Assembly (NCBI RefSeq): GCF_032118995.1
Contig: NC_092666.1
Coordinates: 9,126,501-9,190,500, forward strand
Direction of reading: 5' to 3'
Length of the DNA stretch: 64,000 bases
Origin: Asterias amurensis
Lineage: Eukaryota > Echinodermata > Asteroidea > Forcipulatida > Asteriidae
In this document: positions 1 to 15,000 of the stretch, piece after piece
Numbering within the stretch: the stretch's first letter is position 1
Layout: every line of letters starts with the position of its first letter
The notes under the pieces: model-generated
Told to the model about the DNA's origin: nothing
Seen by the model: only the letters and a program-made list of their open reading frames with translations
The model's database searches: none
Position numbers and translations under genes: made by a program

Positions 1-3000
1 CATAGTTGGTATTCTCTCGTAGTCCCATGATGGTGAAGTTACTGGTGGTGATGCCGGTAACTTGAACTGTTTGATAAGACATGTTGCTGTCTAGCTGACG
101 GAAAGCGATGTTGTAATGTTCCAACAATGTGTCGTTCACCGGCTATGGGAACAAAATATTTGTTATATTTATTTCCTCAAAACCTCCCAAAATGGAGAAG
201 AATCTATGTAAATGTGGTGTAATTTTGTAATATTTTGTAAATATAATCTTGATTGGCTTGAGTGCAAATTTATTTCGGCAGTGTTGGTTTCTTCCTCGGT
301 TGCAACAACAACCCCGATGGGTTGGTTGTGACAACCATATTAAAAAGTAATTAAAAGGTACTCAGTCAGGGTTGGATTTCATGGCTATATGCTTGCCATG
401 GGTATTCTGGGCATAATTTCAAGAGTGATAACCAATGTAAAACAGTTTGACAGTTTCAAATTTACGCGTAACGCAAGTGCTATTTTAACGAGATATGACA
501 TTAATGCACTGACGCAACGATTATACACTGAATTAAAAAAAACAACATGAATGTTACTTACGTCCCACATAACTTTGACTTGAGATGATCCGAAAGCTAC
601 GGCTTTAAGACCAGTCACACTCTTCACAGGTGCTAATGGTGGAAATAAATCATAAAGATAAAGAAACAACCATCAATTACTTAATCCCGAACAAAAATAT
701 CAAAATGTTCATAAGTTTCAAGGTTTTACGTCTTTATTATGGAAGAGCGCCATCAAAGAAATACATAGGCAAAAATAATACATCCTTTTCCTCTTGACCA
801 ACTCGATGCTCTTAACGGCTCGGCCACGACACTTCCATGGAGAGCGTACTAAATACTACATAATATTATTTTATGCAAATCAAAAGGAAGGGTTAAATTT
901 TTACCATTAATCAATGTCATAACACTCATGCTGACGTAGTCACTCCATTCACTGAGGACAGTGTTGCCAGCACGGAGGCGGATCAAGTACTCAGCGTTAC
1001 GTCTGACCGTAGGAATGATTACAGAGAATGGAAGATCGTTGTGGTCATGGGTCAGGACTATCTCTTGACCACCGGACAGGTCGTCTCGGAGCGTATATGC
1101 AATTTGGTAGACGATGTTATCTGTATTTAAGACAAACAAGAGGAATGGTGTCTGGTTTTGGCTTTCTTCTTTAGGATTAAAACAAGTTAAAATAAGCTGC
1201 TTCTTTATGTCTCTAAATGCTCCCAGGGTCTTGCTCCAAACTATCTTTCTGATCTATTGTCTTCTTATACCCCTGGCAGAGAAGGTCTGCGTTCCTCCTC
1301 TGATAAATCTCTTCTCTGTGAGCACAGGCCTTCTCGATCTGCCGGCTCCAAGTCTTTTTCTCTAGCTGGGCCGAAGGAATGGAACAAGTAACCTAAACTC
1401 ATCAGGGAATAATCTTCTGTTTTTCTTGTTTCTTTGCATTGTTCTTGTTTATTGTTCACACTTTGATCTGTGTTAAAGGCGCTATATAAATACCTATATT
1501 ATTATTATTATTATTATTATTAGGCCTATTTCATGACACATCAAACAACGAAGTGCCAATAAAAAGATTGTTAGGCAGGCCTAGTACTTCATGGAGGCAA
1601 CAGAGGTATTTACCTCCGTTGCTCCTGGTCATTGCCTTGGTGCCCCTTGTAGGTCTAATACTTAACAGAAAAAGCAATGAATGGGTGATGGTATGACCTT
1701 TAAACATTTGGTTTGTTTGTTTGAATGATCTTCCCATCAAGGGAACTCGGCAAACTCCCACCAAGGGGATATAAACACCAAGCTGGCAACAACCAATCTC
1801 TCTCATACATTGGTTTAACATCTATGATTATGAGTTACACAAATCAAGAAATTTTGATTCAGTAACGACAATATTTATTCTAGTCATTGTGCAATCAGTG
1901 GTGAGCTGGGGGATTAAAACCCACAACCTTGCGATTGCAAGTCCTGCAGTCTAACCACTTGACCGCGGTAACACCATGTGTGTATCTACTTGCAAGGTAG
2001 ATCTGTGCTTTTGAGAACTTGCCTTGCTTTAGATTCTATATTAATAATAATAATAACAAATTCTTATATAGGACATTTCACAATAACCGTATCAATGCTC
2101 TTTACATTAGAGCCCTGGTCATGGGGCCAATAACATCCCTGTAATGTTTCTCAGCTCCCTTGGGAGTATACATCCCTGAGCACTTGTAAGACACTTGTGG
2201 CTTTTTCATACACAATATCAACCTCTACCCTCGCAGGTACCCATTTACACCCCTGGGTGAAGAGAAGCAATTATGGTAAAGTATCTTGCTCAGGGACACA
2301 AGTGTCACGACCGGGATTCGAGCCCACACTCCGGTGAATCAGCACCAGAACTTGAATTCGATGCTCTTAACCACTCGGCCATGACACTCTATGACCACGG
2401 AGTAGATTTTTAAGAAGTCGAGAAACTTTTCAATTCTGAAAAGAACTGTCCTACTTTTTAACTACTACCTGGGCAGAAGGTAAAAAAATCAACGGGACTA
2501 CTTCTTTTGCTTTAGTGGATCGAGGGGACTTCTTTTTATTAACTTCACTACTGCGGAGTGAGTTTTTAACTTTATTATCAGGGAACAAACCTGGATTTCC
2601 ATTGATGGCTTCGGGCTCCGTCCATCTCATAATCAGCACATCTCCCGTAGGGGTCACTAAAAGGTCACGAGGCTCCCCGGGAGCTCCTTCTGCCGTCAGT
2701 AACAATGGTGTCACCAGACTGAACGGACCAGCTCCCATCTGGTTCACACCTCGCACCCTGAAGGTGTAATCAGTATAGGGTACCAGACCAGTCACTGAAA
2801 CGGACGGTTCTCCGAGGTTCCCGAGATAATCTTGATACTCAGAGTCTGTGAACCTTAGATACTGTAGCTGGTAACCGATGTCAGTCAGGTTGCTGTTTGG
2901 TGTGGGTGGGGACCAGGATAGATCCACTGATGTCGAGGTGATTGCGTTGACCTGCGGGGTACCAGGAATATCTGGGACTAAAGGGGAAAAAAAATAATAA

Positions 3001-6000
3001 CAAATTCAAAATCTCTCTTTAATACAAATTTTCTGTTCCAGCGCAGAGAGTACCTTATTGGTCTATACTTGTGCGATATAAGACTGCAATATTATACAAA
3101 TAATAATAGCTAGTTCTTGTTATTGGGCCATAGCATTCCTGTGATCTTTCTCAGCTCCCCGGGAGTATACAGCCTCGGGCTGCCATGGTGCTCCAAATAC
3201 TTTTTCAAACGTAACATCAACCTCTACCCTCGCAGGTGTACATTTATAACCGTAGGTGAAGAGAAGCAATAATAGTAAAGCATCTTGCTCAAGGACACAA
3301 ATGTCATGACCAGGATTTGATTCAAAACCCTGATGACTTAACCACCAGACCTTGAATTTAATGTTCTAAACCACTCAGCCATGACACCATGAAAGGTTTA
3401 ATAAAAAGTTCAAGGAAAAATAATTTCTCAATTTGTATTTCTTGTCGACTGTTTCTGGTGTATCAGTAACTTTGATCATTAAAGCTATCGTGAAACCAGA
3501 CTTTCTGCTTCTTCTCAACCATACATTCTTGATTTGCTGAGATGTAAAAAAAAAAAAGAGCCATTCCAACAGCTTTATTTCAGGCACTGCATCTCTATGG
3601 AACTCCTTGCCCATGTTGCCTAGTACATGTTTCCCTCCATCCTACAATCTGCACTGTTTTAAAGAGGAATATCACTTCCGACTTACAACTCCCCCGGTTT
3701 TTTTTTTTTCCTCATTAAATAGTTTATCTTCTTGTAGCCCCTTTACCAAAAGTAGCTTTTGGCCTTGTTTGGGGCGAACTTGCACACATTTAAATATTTT
3801 TTTAAATACCTCTAAATGTAGCGGACACAGATCCGTACGAGTTCTCAACAAGGCACACGTACACCCCTTGCTCGGCTAACCCAAGATCCTGAATGACCAA
3901 TGTGTCATCGCTCCTGATAAAGTGACCAGCGAGGGCGCTATTGACGTCCTGACCATCTCGTATCCATCTGGTGGTGGGTGCTGGGGAGCCCTTGGTGAGA
4001 CACTGTAAGGTGACTGCGTTGTCGCTTCTTGTAGCGAGATGGTGACTTAGGATAGGAGCACCTGCAAAATCAAGATTGAGAATGTCTTACAAAACTTCTT
4101 AAACATTTTAAAGGAACAAAGAAATGCAGCCTTAAAACCCCCATCACACCAAACTCGATCTCAGTATGTTCTGGAAAATGTGTTCTTGGTGCAAGATGAT
4201 AGTAATGTGCGCGGCTAGGAGGGAGCGAGCCTGTGATCGTGATAGTTGAGTGATAGTGTGGATAACAAGTATTAGACCTTGATTCGGTTGAATATGTAAG
4301 TGGCTCTGTGATACTGAGTAACAGAGGGGGGGGGGGGCAGGTATTATTTTTTTTTTTTTATACATGGCTGAAAAGAACATACAACAAGGTTTCATTTTAA
4401 CGTATCTTACACACTTGTGTAATTTTTGGTACAAAATTTTGTTTTATGTCATATTCTGAAAATGACCCTTAATGGAGACACGGCCTGTTTAATAAAAAAA
4501 ACATTAATCATTATAAAGGAAACAAAGTTATCGCCTAACATTACAAGGTAAGCCGACCACTTCAAGATGAGGGCTACACACACGGTGTAGACAACATTAT
4601 GCACTGGTACGCTGCTTGCAGACGTTCGGATGTGCAAGCTGACACTACATGTACATCACCTTGAGCCAATCATGACGCAGATATGGAAAGCTTACGTCAC
4701 AGCTGTTTGTCCAATGAAATCGTTGTATCCAATGAAATCATTTGGTCGTAAGACCAGTGCCTGAACGACAGGCCACCAGTCTAACTCTTACCTTGAACTA
4801 TGAGGGTCACCACCGCACTATCATTCCCGAGAAAGTTCTCAGCGACGCAAGAGAAGTCTCCATCGTGTTCCTCAATGGACGGTTGGTAAACGACAAGGTA
4901 GCCGTTGTCAGGCTGTGAGTTATACTTGGATGGATCGTCGGGTACCAGCATGCCATCTGGTAAGAACCAGGCTAGGCTCGGTGTTGGACGGCCGGTCGTC
5001 TCGCACTGGAGGAGGACGTGGGTGGCTGTGTCGAGAACGGTGATTGGACTTGTGACGGAGATCACCTCGGGCGGAACTTATCATTAAGAGTGGGGAGGAA
5101 AATAGAGAACCATGGAAAATGGGAATTAACTAACATTCTAAATTTAAAGGAACCAAAGAGTTTTTTTTTAATATTTATTTGGTTTGCAGTAACACCATGT
5201 GTGTATTGACTTGCCAGGTAGAGTTTGTTCCTAGAGAACTGTCTTTCTATATTCTACTACTGTGGACTTATCGGTTTTTTCTCTCAATCATGTCAATCAT
5301 CTAGATGTCAATCAACTTATCTTTTACACATCTGATGCTCAGTATTTTTCATACACAATATCAACCTCTACCCTCGCAGGTACCCATTTATACCCCCTGG
5401 GTGAAGAGAAGCAATTATAGTAAAGTATCTTGCTCAAGGACACAAGTGTCATGATCAGGAGTCGAACCCACACTCCGATGACTTAAACACCAGAACTTTA
5501 ATTCGATGCTCTAGACCACTCAGCCTTGACACCCTTAAAGCAAATTATGGTACATGTTAAGTATCTTTCTTTTAGACACAAGTGCCGATACCAGGATTCG
5601 AAACCCACGCTCCGATGACTTAACCACCAAAACTTGAATTTGATGCTGTTAACCACTCCGCCATGACGCCATGTTATAGTTTAAGGAAACTCACTGTTAA
5701 CCAGCAGCTTCGCCACCTTTTCCACACTTCCGATACCATTGTCCGCAACACACACATACAGTCCCTCGTCTGATCTCAAAACAGATGGGAAGACCAATCC
5801 ACCATCTGCCGCAACGAAACTCCTCGCCCCTCTTGACCCTACTGGATTTGTCCCTAATCCTACTTCATCCCCCTGGGTACCAGTGTCGTCAGCGAGGTAC
5901 CAGCGGATAGTTGGTTCTCTGCGGGCCGAGGCTTGGCATGGAATGGTTGCTGACATGGACTCGTTTGCCGTTGTGTTGGTCGGCGGGACGCTGAAGAAAG

Positions 6001-9000
6001 GTATATCTACAAAATAGAAATGTGAGATTTAACAAATAAATCTGGAGAAAAAAAATTGGTCTATGAAAGAGGAAAACAAATATTGATATTAATAATAATA
6101 ATGGTTCTTATATAGCGCTTTATCACATCCCTAAGGGGCGTATCAAAGCCCTCAGTGTTTTATCCTGCAAGGTATGTTGAGCTACGTTGTTGAAGTGTGA
6201 CATCAATTCCTTTTTAATGGCTTACAATGTGCAGTGGCGCAATATGCTGCCAATCAGACCACGAACACCGGGGCGAACCCCTTCTATTTGCGATAAGTGC
6301 ACTATGTTCTTTTACGTGCGTTACCACAACACCCGGAACCTACGGCTTTACAACCCATCCAAAGGATTCAGCAAGAATGGTCAAGTGTCTTGCTTAAGAA
6401 CACAAGTGTCACAACCAAGACTCAAACCCACACTCTGCTTAACAGAAACACCAGAGCTTGAGTCCGCTTTTCTTGTCTGCCCGGCTTAACTTACCAGGCG
6501 TCCAGACATGAGCCGAGATCTGCTTGGTACCCGCTTCACTGGTAGCCACACATGTGTAACTCCCTAGATTGGCTTTTGTGATGTCATTCACCATCAGGCT
6601 GAAGTTACCCAGTACTGCAACGTTGGATTCTGACAATTTGAAAACAAAATTTAAATCAAAACAGTAAAAAAAAAATTACAAACGAAACAAATATTAACAG
6701 CGTTTCAAAGAGCATGAATTATCTTTTACAGGCCTTGAATTGAGAGGGCAAGGCCATTGTAATTTTGCAAAGGACACTTGGAAAGTCTTAAAGTCTTTCG
6801 GAAACCTCTGAAAGGGTACTAAGGCCAAGACATGGGGTAACATAGACCATGGCCTCCGCGCCCTCCATGTTACTCTAGTGTAGAACATTTTATTGGATTC
6901 TGGACCAGACCTACCTAGCACCAGAGGTTGGTCCTCCTTCAGCCATTGCAGGACAGGCAGAGGGTCTCCCGTCCCCACACAGTCTAGTCGCACCGAGTCA
7001 CCAAGCTCTATGGTCTGATCGGTTGGGTACACATCAAAATCTGGAGGAACTTTAAAACAAAAAGAACATTTATTGGATTTGAGGCATTGGTGAGGTACAG
7101 TTGTATCAATGTTTGCGGTAACACCATGTGTGTATATACTTACAAAGTATATATATATATTTTTTTTATGCAAGTCGCCAGACACACAAGGCCTGAAGGC
7201 CACTTCAAGGTGTGGGCTACAATTATTTTTGTCCAGGGGCCGTTGCCACCTAGGGCTGAAACAGGGTTACCCCTTTACAGTCCATACGGATGTAGGCTTG
7301 GGTATCATCAGTTCGAAGCCTGGCCGGTAGAGCAGAAAAGATAATGTTCTTTTTGAAGAACTTGTCTTGCTTTACACATGTATTCTACTACCAGGGAGTA
7401 GATTTTTAGGAATTCGAGAGCCCCATCGAATAAAGAAACTGTCCTGCTTGGTCTAGTTGGTAAAACACTACTCTAGAATTGCAAAGGTCATGGGTTTCAA
7501 TCTCACCCGAGTATTTATCTCTGTGATTTTTTTTCACAGAACTATGAAAAGTACTAAGTATACAGTGCTAACACACATCGCTGTAAGGATAAAACCAACT
7601 TTAAGACACTAGTGACTAGTGTCATGACTGGAACTCGAACAGACACTCAGCTGATCAAGAACACCATTGCCTCTGGTGTTATCTGCTCTGCCACGACAGG
7701 CCACATATGCCATTGTGTATAATTGTAAACATTAGTGCTGGATTATCAAGCAATTTGCCTCCAAAATCCTTACCCAGGACGACAACAAATGCCGACGTTT
7801 CCTCAACCCCTAGAAAGTTCTGAGCCTGACACTCGTACAACCCTTCTTGGTTCTTCTCAATATTCATCAGTGTAAGGTCACCGTTTCCGTAGACGCTGTG
7901 TTTGGGGTCGTTGCTAATGGCAACCCCGTTGAAGAGCCACGTCACGGCTGGGGACGGATTGGCGTCTGCTCTGCAGGAGATTTGAGTTGATGAGCCTTCG
8001 ATGATTCTCTGGTCGATGGGGAATGTTGTGATGATTGGTGAGCCTGCACGACAGAATATTTATCCAAAATAATTATAACAATACCAAAACTTATATAGCG
8101 CCTCAATCATGTCGACATGCTCTAGGGCGCTGAACATGGCACTAGGAAAAAACTAAACAGGTACAATTCTATGAACAAACTAAATAATAAGAAACAGAAT
8201 TTTAACAATAGGAGTAATAGGAGTAGAATTCTTTAAAGGCAGTGGACACTATTGGTAATTGTCAAAGACTAGCCTTCACAGTTGGTGTATCTCAACATAT
8301 TCATAAAATAACAAATCTGTGAAAATTTGAGCTCAATCGGTCGTCGAACTTGCGAGATAATAATGAAAAAAAAAAAACCCTTGTCACACAAAGTTGTGTG
8401 CGTTTAGATGGTTGATTTCGAGACCTCAAGTTCTAAACTTGAGGTCTCGAAATCAAATTCGTGGAAAATTACTTCTTTCTCGAAAACTACGTCACTTCAG
8501 AGGGAGCTGTTTCTCACAATGTTTAATACTATCAACCTCTCCCCATTACTCGTAATCAAGAAAGGTTTTATGATGATAATTATTTTGAGTAATTACCGAT
8601 AGTGTCCACTGCCTTTAAAACATTCAACCTGTTAGTAATACATGTAACTGTGTATACATGTGTATAGGTAAAACCAAAATTAATACAGAGAATTCTTACT
8701 CTGCACTTCAAGCGTGGCACTCTGGCTTATAACTGACACTGAGTTAGTCGCCGTGCAGACGTAAGTCCCAGCATGTCTCCTTTCCACTGGGCTGACTGTC
8801 AGCGTTCCATCGGCCGACACTTCCACCCCAGAGTGGAGCCCGCTCGGAGCTAACAGCGTACTCGTAGTCGGAGTGGTCCATGTGATGGTAGGGGTGGGGT
8901 TCCCATCCGATTTGCATTGGAAGAAAGTAGACTCCCCTACCCTTGCAATGGTATCAGCCGGGGATGCGGTGAAACTTGGTGGAACTAAAACAACAAGGAA

Positions 9001-12000
9001 AGAGACAAAAACAAATATTTTCAAAATTTTGAAGGACTTTGATGTAAAGCTTGGTTCATACTTCCTGCGAGTACGATACGAATGTTGACATCAAAATTCA
9101 TTTTGGTCAACAAGCTATGACCTCAGCAGCACCATCACCATGGGATAATCCCCCACTCAAAATCCATCAAGCTAACCTCTACTGACTCATTCAAATCTCT
9201 ATTAAAGACTCATCTCAATGGGTGTTTCGTTTAGCTTCCCTGGGTCTACCCCACGGTGCTCACTCGGGTAAGCCCCTGACACAAGCGAAACGAACGATCA
9301 CTCACCGCTCTCGTAGTGACGACGTTTTTACCTGGGGCCAGCCCCCAAGTGACCCACTCCACAAGCAGGGCGCTGAGGGCTGACCTGGGTGAGCCCCTGG
9401 AATGACGTCAAAAGCTATTCGAACGCACCGGGGCAGACCAGGGATGACCCAGGGAAGCTAAACGAATGCACCCTTTGTAACTTAAGGTTTGTGCACTTGG
9501 AATCGCCAGTACTAAGCGCTATATAAAAATTATTATTAATATTATTTTCATTATTGACTACTCACCGAGTACAATGAGTTGTGCTTGTGATGTGGCACTT
9601 TGCAGCCCGTTGCTGGCTGTACAGATGTACACCCCAGAGTCTGTTGCTATGATGCTAGTTATTCTTAGCCAACCAGGAGAAGGTGATTCCATTCTATCCA
9701 GGGGGATGCTGCCTCCAATCTGAGAGGTAGACGGAAAAAACGTGCAATAATGTTAATATGAATAACAACTATTTCTTATATAGGATTTGAGGCATTGCAT
9801 GGAGAGGTATTAATATGTATTTCGTTTGCGGTAACACCATGTGTGTGTCTACTTGCCAGGTAGAGTTTGTCAGTCTCCTGACCATGACTAGAGCAAGCTA
9901 GTCGAAAAATTGAGACCAAACCCAAGAACTGACTCCGGGGTAGTACAATTAGTTACGATCCTATAAGCTAAAGTAGTAGTCCCTGCCTATTTCTATACCA
10001 TCCGCCCGGGTAATAGTTAATAAGCAGGACAGTTCTTTCAGAACCGAAAACACCCAAACAATCTACTCATTGCTTAGTAAAATCAGATTACTGGCCAAGA
10101 CTCCACTCATGTGTTATGCTAAGTTAACAACAGCTAAATACAAGTCACAGTCAGTTAGAATTTGAGGTCTCGATACCAACCATCTAAACGCACACAAACT
10201 TCGTGTATCAAGGGTTATTTTTCTTTTATTATTTTGCAACTTCGATAACCGATTGAGGTCAAATTTTCACAGGTTTGTTATTTTATGCATATGTTGAGAT
10301 ACACCAACTGTGAAAGCTAGTCTTTGACAATTACCAATAGTGTCCACTGCCTTTAACCACCAGAACTTGAAGTCACTGCTATAAACCACTCGGCCATTGC
10401 CCCACAGGCTCAAATGTTTCCTGTTAGTCATAAGTTTGTCAATTTTTTTTCAATCCTTAACATGAGGTTAAGACTTGCCTTGCTCCACGAGATGACAGGA
10501 TCCGGGGTACCAGTGGCACTACACGCCAGAGTCACTCTGCCTCCAACGGTAACTGACTGATCAACTGGTACCCTTGTAAAAACCACCTGCTGTGTGGATT
10601 GGGTTACCGTCAGCAATGCGGACCCTCTGTTCTCGCCCCACTCGTTGGTGGCCAGGCAGGTGTAGAACCCAGCGTCTGCTGATTGGACGTTGGTGATGCG
10701 GAGAGTTGTTTGGGTCGATGTAAAACGGCTATTGCTCTGTGTGGAGAAGAAAAAAAGTTTGTCGAAGTAAATCATTGTCTGTGAGGTTTTCTGGTACTGA
10801 AAAGTTAAAAGTAATGAGGGGATTACATATACTGCTAGACATTTTTGTATCTGTAAATGTTTTGGAAACCCTTTGGTGGGGAAGTCACTAAGTTGTGGAA
10901 GTCAGCAAGTTGGAGAAGTCAGCAATTTGTGGAAATCGTCAAGTTATGGAAGTTAGCAAGTATTGGAAGGCATTAAGTTTTGGGTGTTAGCAAGTTGTGG
11001 AAGTCAGCAAGCAGAAGTCAGCAAGTTGTGGAAGTCAGCAAGCATAAGTCATCAACTTGTGGAAGTCAGCAAATTATGAAAGTCAGAAAAGTGTTCTGAT
11101 CAGCAGAGTGTGGGTTCGAATCCCCAGCCGTGACACTTGTAAGACACATAACCATTGCTTCAGCCTTCGGATGGGACGTATAGCCGTTGGTCCCATGTGT
11201 TGTGTAAACACATGTAAAAGAACCCAGTGCACTTATCGAAAAGAGAAGGGGTTCGCCCCGGTGTTCCTGGCTGGATTGGCAGCATATTGCGCCATAGCAC
11301 CTTGTAAACCATAACATGGTGCTTAAGGATAAGGTCTTATATCTCAAAAATTCGCCCCACTCCTTGCAGTAATAATACCTGGCGCTTTGTATCCTTTGGC
11401 AAAAGGCGCGTTATAAATACGGTTATTATTATTATTAATATCTAGTTACTGAATCACATTTTCTTGATTTGTGCAGTTCATAATCATAGATGCTAAACCA
11501 ATGTTTGTAAGAGAGATCGGCTGTTGCCAGCTTGCCGTTTATATCCCCTTGTAGGAGTTTGCCAAATTCCCTGGGCGGGAGGTTATTTTAACACACAAAC
11601 TTATTTACAAACCTGAATAGCAATGTCATTTGGGTTGAGCCACTGGATTGTGGCTGGTGGACTGCCGGTGGTCTCACAGTGAAAGCTGACTGTCCCACCA
11701 ACGGCCACCGTCTCTGGGGATGGAGTGCTGGTAAATCCTGGACGACCTACAGAGAACGTCCGTGGAAAATCAATCAATCAATCAATCAATGGTAACATTA
11801 TACATGGCTGCATATATTCCAACGATCATTGCTCATGGCCCTAGGCAATAAGCTCTCATAAACAGGGTGAGATTTGAGTGAAATTAAAAGTCTGTATTGT
11901 ATGTGATTGTCTGATGTTGTAAGGGAAGGCTTTTTTATGTCCTGAAAGTGTACTTCAATACTCATGAAAGAGAGTTGAACAACAATTGTCACATTCAAAT

Positions 12001-15000
12001 AAAGTGTATTTTTTTCTGAGCCACCACCTTTAAAGACACTGGACACTATTGGTTATTATCAAAGACCAGTCTTCTCACTTGGTGTATCTCAACGAAGGCA
12101 TAAAATAACAAACCTGTGAAAATTTGAGCTCAATTGGTCATCAAAGTTGCGAGATAATAATGAAAGAAAAAACACCCTTGTCACACGAAGTTGTGTGCTT
12201 TCAGATGCTTGATTTCGAGACCTAAAAATCTAATTCTGAGGTCTCAAAATCAAATTTGTGGAAAATTACTTCTTTCTCGAAAACTACGTTACTTCAGAGG
12301 GAGCCGTTTCTCACAATGTTTTATACTACCAACAGCTCCACATTACTTGTTAAAACCACGCAAGGTTTTATGCTAATAATTATTTTGAGTAATTACCAAT
12401 AGTGTCCACTGCCTTTAAAGGAGATCAGTACATGACGACACTTTAAACTTTAAACTTTATCTCCATTGGATCTGCTCAACCAAATCAGTCGTGGAATAGA
12501 TGTCTGAACTTACCAATCAGCATCAGCGAGGCAATACCGCTGTATACAACAGAACTTGGCAAGAGACGATTGGTCGCTAGGCAGCGGTACTGTCCGCCAT
12601 GTTTGTGCTCCAGTGTTCTTATACTTAATGTGCTCCTTGTGGCCGAGTCTACCGTTGTTATGGAAACTGACGTTGCATCATCAGTGACATCACCGCCATT
12701 GAAGAGCCAGGATATTGAAGCCTGGGGATTGCTGACGATGCTGCAGGATAGGGAGACGGAACTTCCGATGTTCTCGCTCTGACTCTGAGGACTTGTGAGG
12801 AAAATGCTTTGGAGGACTGTGTGTGAAGAAAACAGTGACGTCAGGAATGGATTTTAAAAATAAAGGCGTTGGACATGTTCGGTTATTGTCAAAGACCAGT
12901 ATACTCACATGGTGTATCCCAAACATATTCATAAGATACCAACTCTGTAAAAATTTGGGCTCAATTGGTCATCAAAGTTGCAAGAGAATATTGAAAGTAA
13001 AAACACACTTGTTGCACAAGTTTACTTACTTTCAGATGCCTGAGAATTAGGCTTCAGGCCTGAAGTCTTTCTTAGACTAAAATATTTTAGTGAGAAATTA
13101 TGTCTTTCTCAAAAACTACATTACTTCAGAGAATGTAGATTCACAAATAACAGCTCTTTATTGCTCATTACCAAGTAAGCTTTTATGCTATATTAAATTT
13201 CGAGTAATTACCCATTGTGTCCTGTGACTTTTAGAAGGCATGGCCTATTTCATTTTGCAAAGGGCACTTCAACTGTAAAATCGTTTTAAAAAAGCCTCAG
13301 GGGAACTTACCAAGAGGCCTCAAGGCCAAAACCTGGGCCCAATTTCATAGAGCTGCTTTGCACAAAAATATGTATTAGGCCACATCAAATTGTTGATCGT
13401 CCTTTTTTTTGGCGGATGGGGGAGGGAGGGAGTTTTTTTTTTTTTTTTTTTTTTTAAGTTTTGTTGACATGCCAAATATGAAATCAAGAATAAAGAAATA
13501 GTCACAATAACTATAAAACAGAGGGTTTGTGTGTTTTTGATGTTTTCAATAGTTTTGTTAAAGGAATTTAACTCCTAGATGAAATTTTCTGTAAACTTTT
13601 TCAAACTAAGCACAGTGTAGCCCAAGTAAATATTTGAAGAATTGTTCTTGCTTTGCCAACATGAATAAAAACCTTCTTTAAACATCTTTTCAAAAAAACC
13701 CCAGATAAACAGTTTTTTTTTTTTGTGGCCTTAACTGTGACTGGTATCCTACTAATTTGTGTTGAGCAGAAAACTTGAAAGTAATATTTGGTGCTTAAAA
13801 AGCAGCTTCATGAAATTGGGACCTGATAGAACTTACTCGCTAGAGACAGCACAACCTCCCTGCTGGTGATGATAACCCCGCCCGTCTGGGCGCGGCACAA
13901 GTATGAACCAACTTCCAATTGGCCGACATTTACTATATGAAGCGTGCCGTTTGAGAGAACCTCAAAGTTCGGCTGGCCGTTGACTGGCTGATTCCCACGG
14001 AGCCATGTGTATGTGACGGCTTGATCGCTGTGCGCCGAGCAAGGCCACCATGTTGGTTGGCCCCTGACTGCTACGTGGTTCCCGGGCTCTATTGTAAACT
14101 GAAGACTGGAAGTTTCTGTGGAAGGGATTCAATTTAATTAATCTTTATAGGTCTCCAATCAAACAACTGGAAGATCAAAAACATTAAAAACAGTTCTAGG
14201 GCTACTAATTATACAACTACAAGAAAAGCCACAAAAAAACGATAAGTAACGCTAAGTAAAAATACCTTGTACTGGATGATACAAATTATAATTAACATTT
14301 GAAAGTGAGATTGTGATTAGTTGCGATAACGTTTAACCCTCCTCCCGAATTCGCGGTCGGGAGGAGGGTTGTGTTATTGCAACTAGATTATGGTGTGTTA
14401 TTGCACGAGGGATAAAGGAGGATGTGTAGCGGTTTGTTGTGAATTGCAAATATTTGTTTTGGGACAAAAACAAGGCCGGTATAACGTTCGCCTCTTTCTC
14501 AGTATCTAGAAGTAGGGCCAAAGCCCATCCATATCGTATGGATCTGGATCTGATTCTGGTTGGATAACTGTCTGTATGGTGCCACCACTTTTTCACTAAA
14601 TTTTACATAATTAGATATTAGGCCTATATTATTTCATATCGGAAAAAAAGTGGTGGCGCCATAATGGAAACTTTTCCCTGGTTGTTACTGTACAATCGCC
14701 TGGAGCGGCTATCTATCACGTACAGCAGGAGGATGGGCTTTGGATTGTAACGAAACAGTTCGCTCCTGCGCCATCAACAAGGGGGTCTCTCACTCTCAGG
14801 GCCCTAGTAGTAGAGTTTCTCTACCTCCACCCTGGGCTCCAGAAAATTTAAACACTCTCGATCCCATCCTTATGGGAATGTTTTTTTAAATAGCTGGAAT
14901 AAAAAAAAAAATACATCTATAGGCCTACATTTGTAGTATTAATAATTTGTAATACAAAATAGTTTTATTTTTGTATTATTTACCTGCAAAAAGTAGATTA

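Larger units (their letters stand above)
1..2977 (-). other. Exons for FN3 domains 1-3 of the receptor
   Basis: Exon 2591-2977 carries FN3-1 whole (Trp in DLSWSPP, TGLVPYTDYTFRV) and the start of FN3-2. Exon 905-1120 completes FN3-2 (LRDDLSGGQ to VMTLIN). Exon 562-632 opens FN3-3 (SSQVKVMWD) and ends phase 0 before GTAAGT. Exon 1-142 continues FN3-3 (TSNFTIMGLRENTNY) and reaches the window edge. Further FN3 repeats, a membrane segment and a cytoplasmic tail are expected to the left. Confidence 0.85.
3810..8984 (-). other. Exons for Ig domains 5-10 of the receptor
   Basis: Ig5 (8700-8984, with VPPSFTASP and FFQCKSDGNPTPTITW), Ig6 (7774-8043), Ig8 (5695-6006), Ig9 (4792-5076) and Ig10 (3810-4061) each fill one phase 1-1 exon. 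Ig7 is split, phase 1, between 6915-7049 and 6495-6629. All keep both Cys and the core Trp. Ig8 is longer than the rest (104 codons) because of an extra Gly/Thr/Asp-rich C'-D loop. N-glycosylation sequons are visible in Ig8 (NTTA, NESM) and Ig9 (NDSA). Confidence 0.88.
9566..14115 (-). other. Exons for Ig domains 1-4 of the receptor
   Basis: Ig1 (13837-14115) and Ig2 (12514-12816) are single phase-1 exons. Ig3 is split over 11613-11746 and 10479-10736; Ig4 over the end of 10479-10736 and 9566-9719, so one exon carries the second half of Ig3 and the first half of Ig4. Both splits are phase 0. The intron after 10479 begins with GC (AAG|GCAAGT) rather than GT; the frame runs through it from WSK to IGGSIPLD, which supports a real GC-AG intron. 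Introns carry repeats listed separately. Confidence 0.88.
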
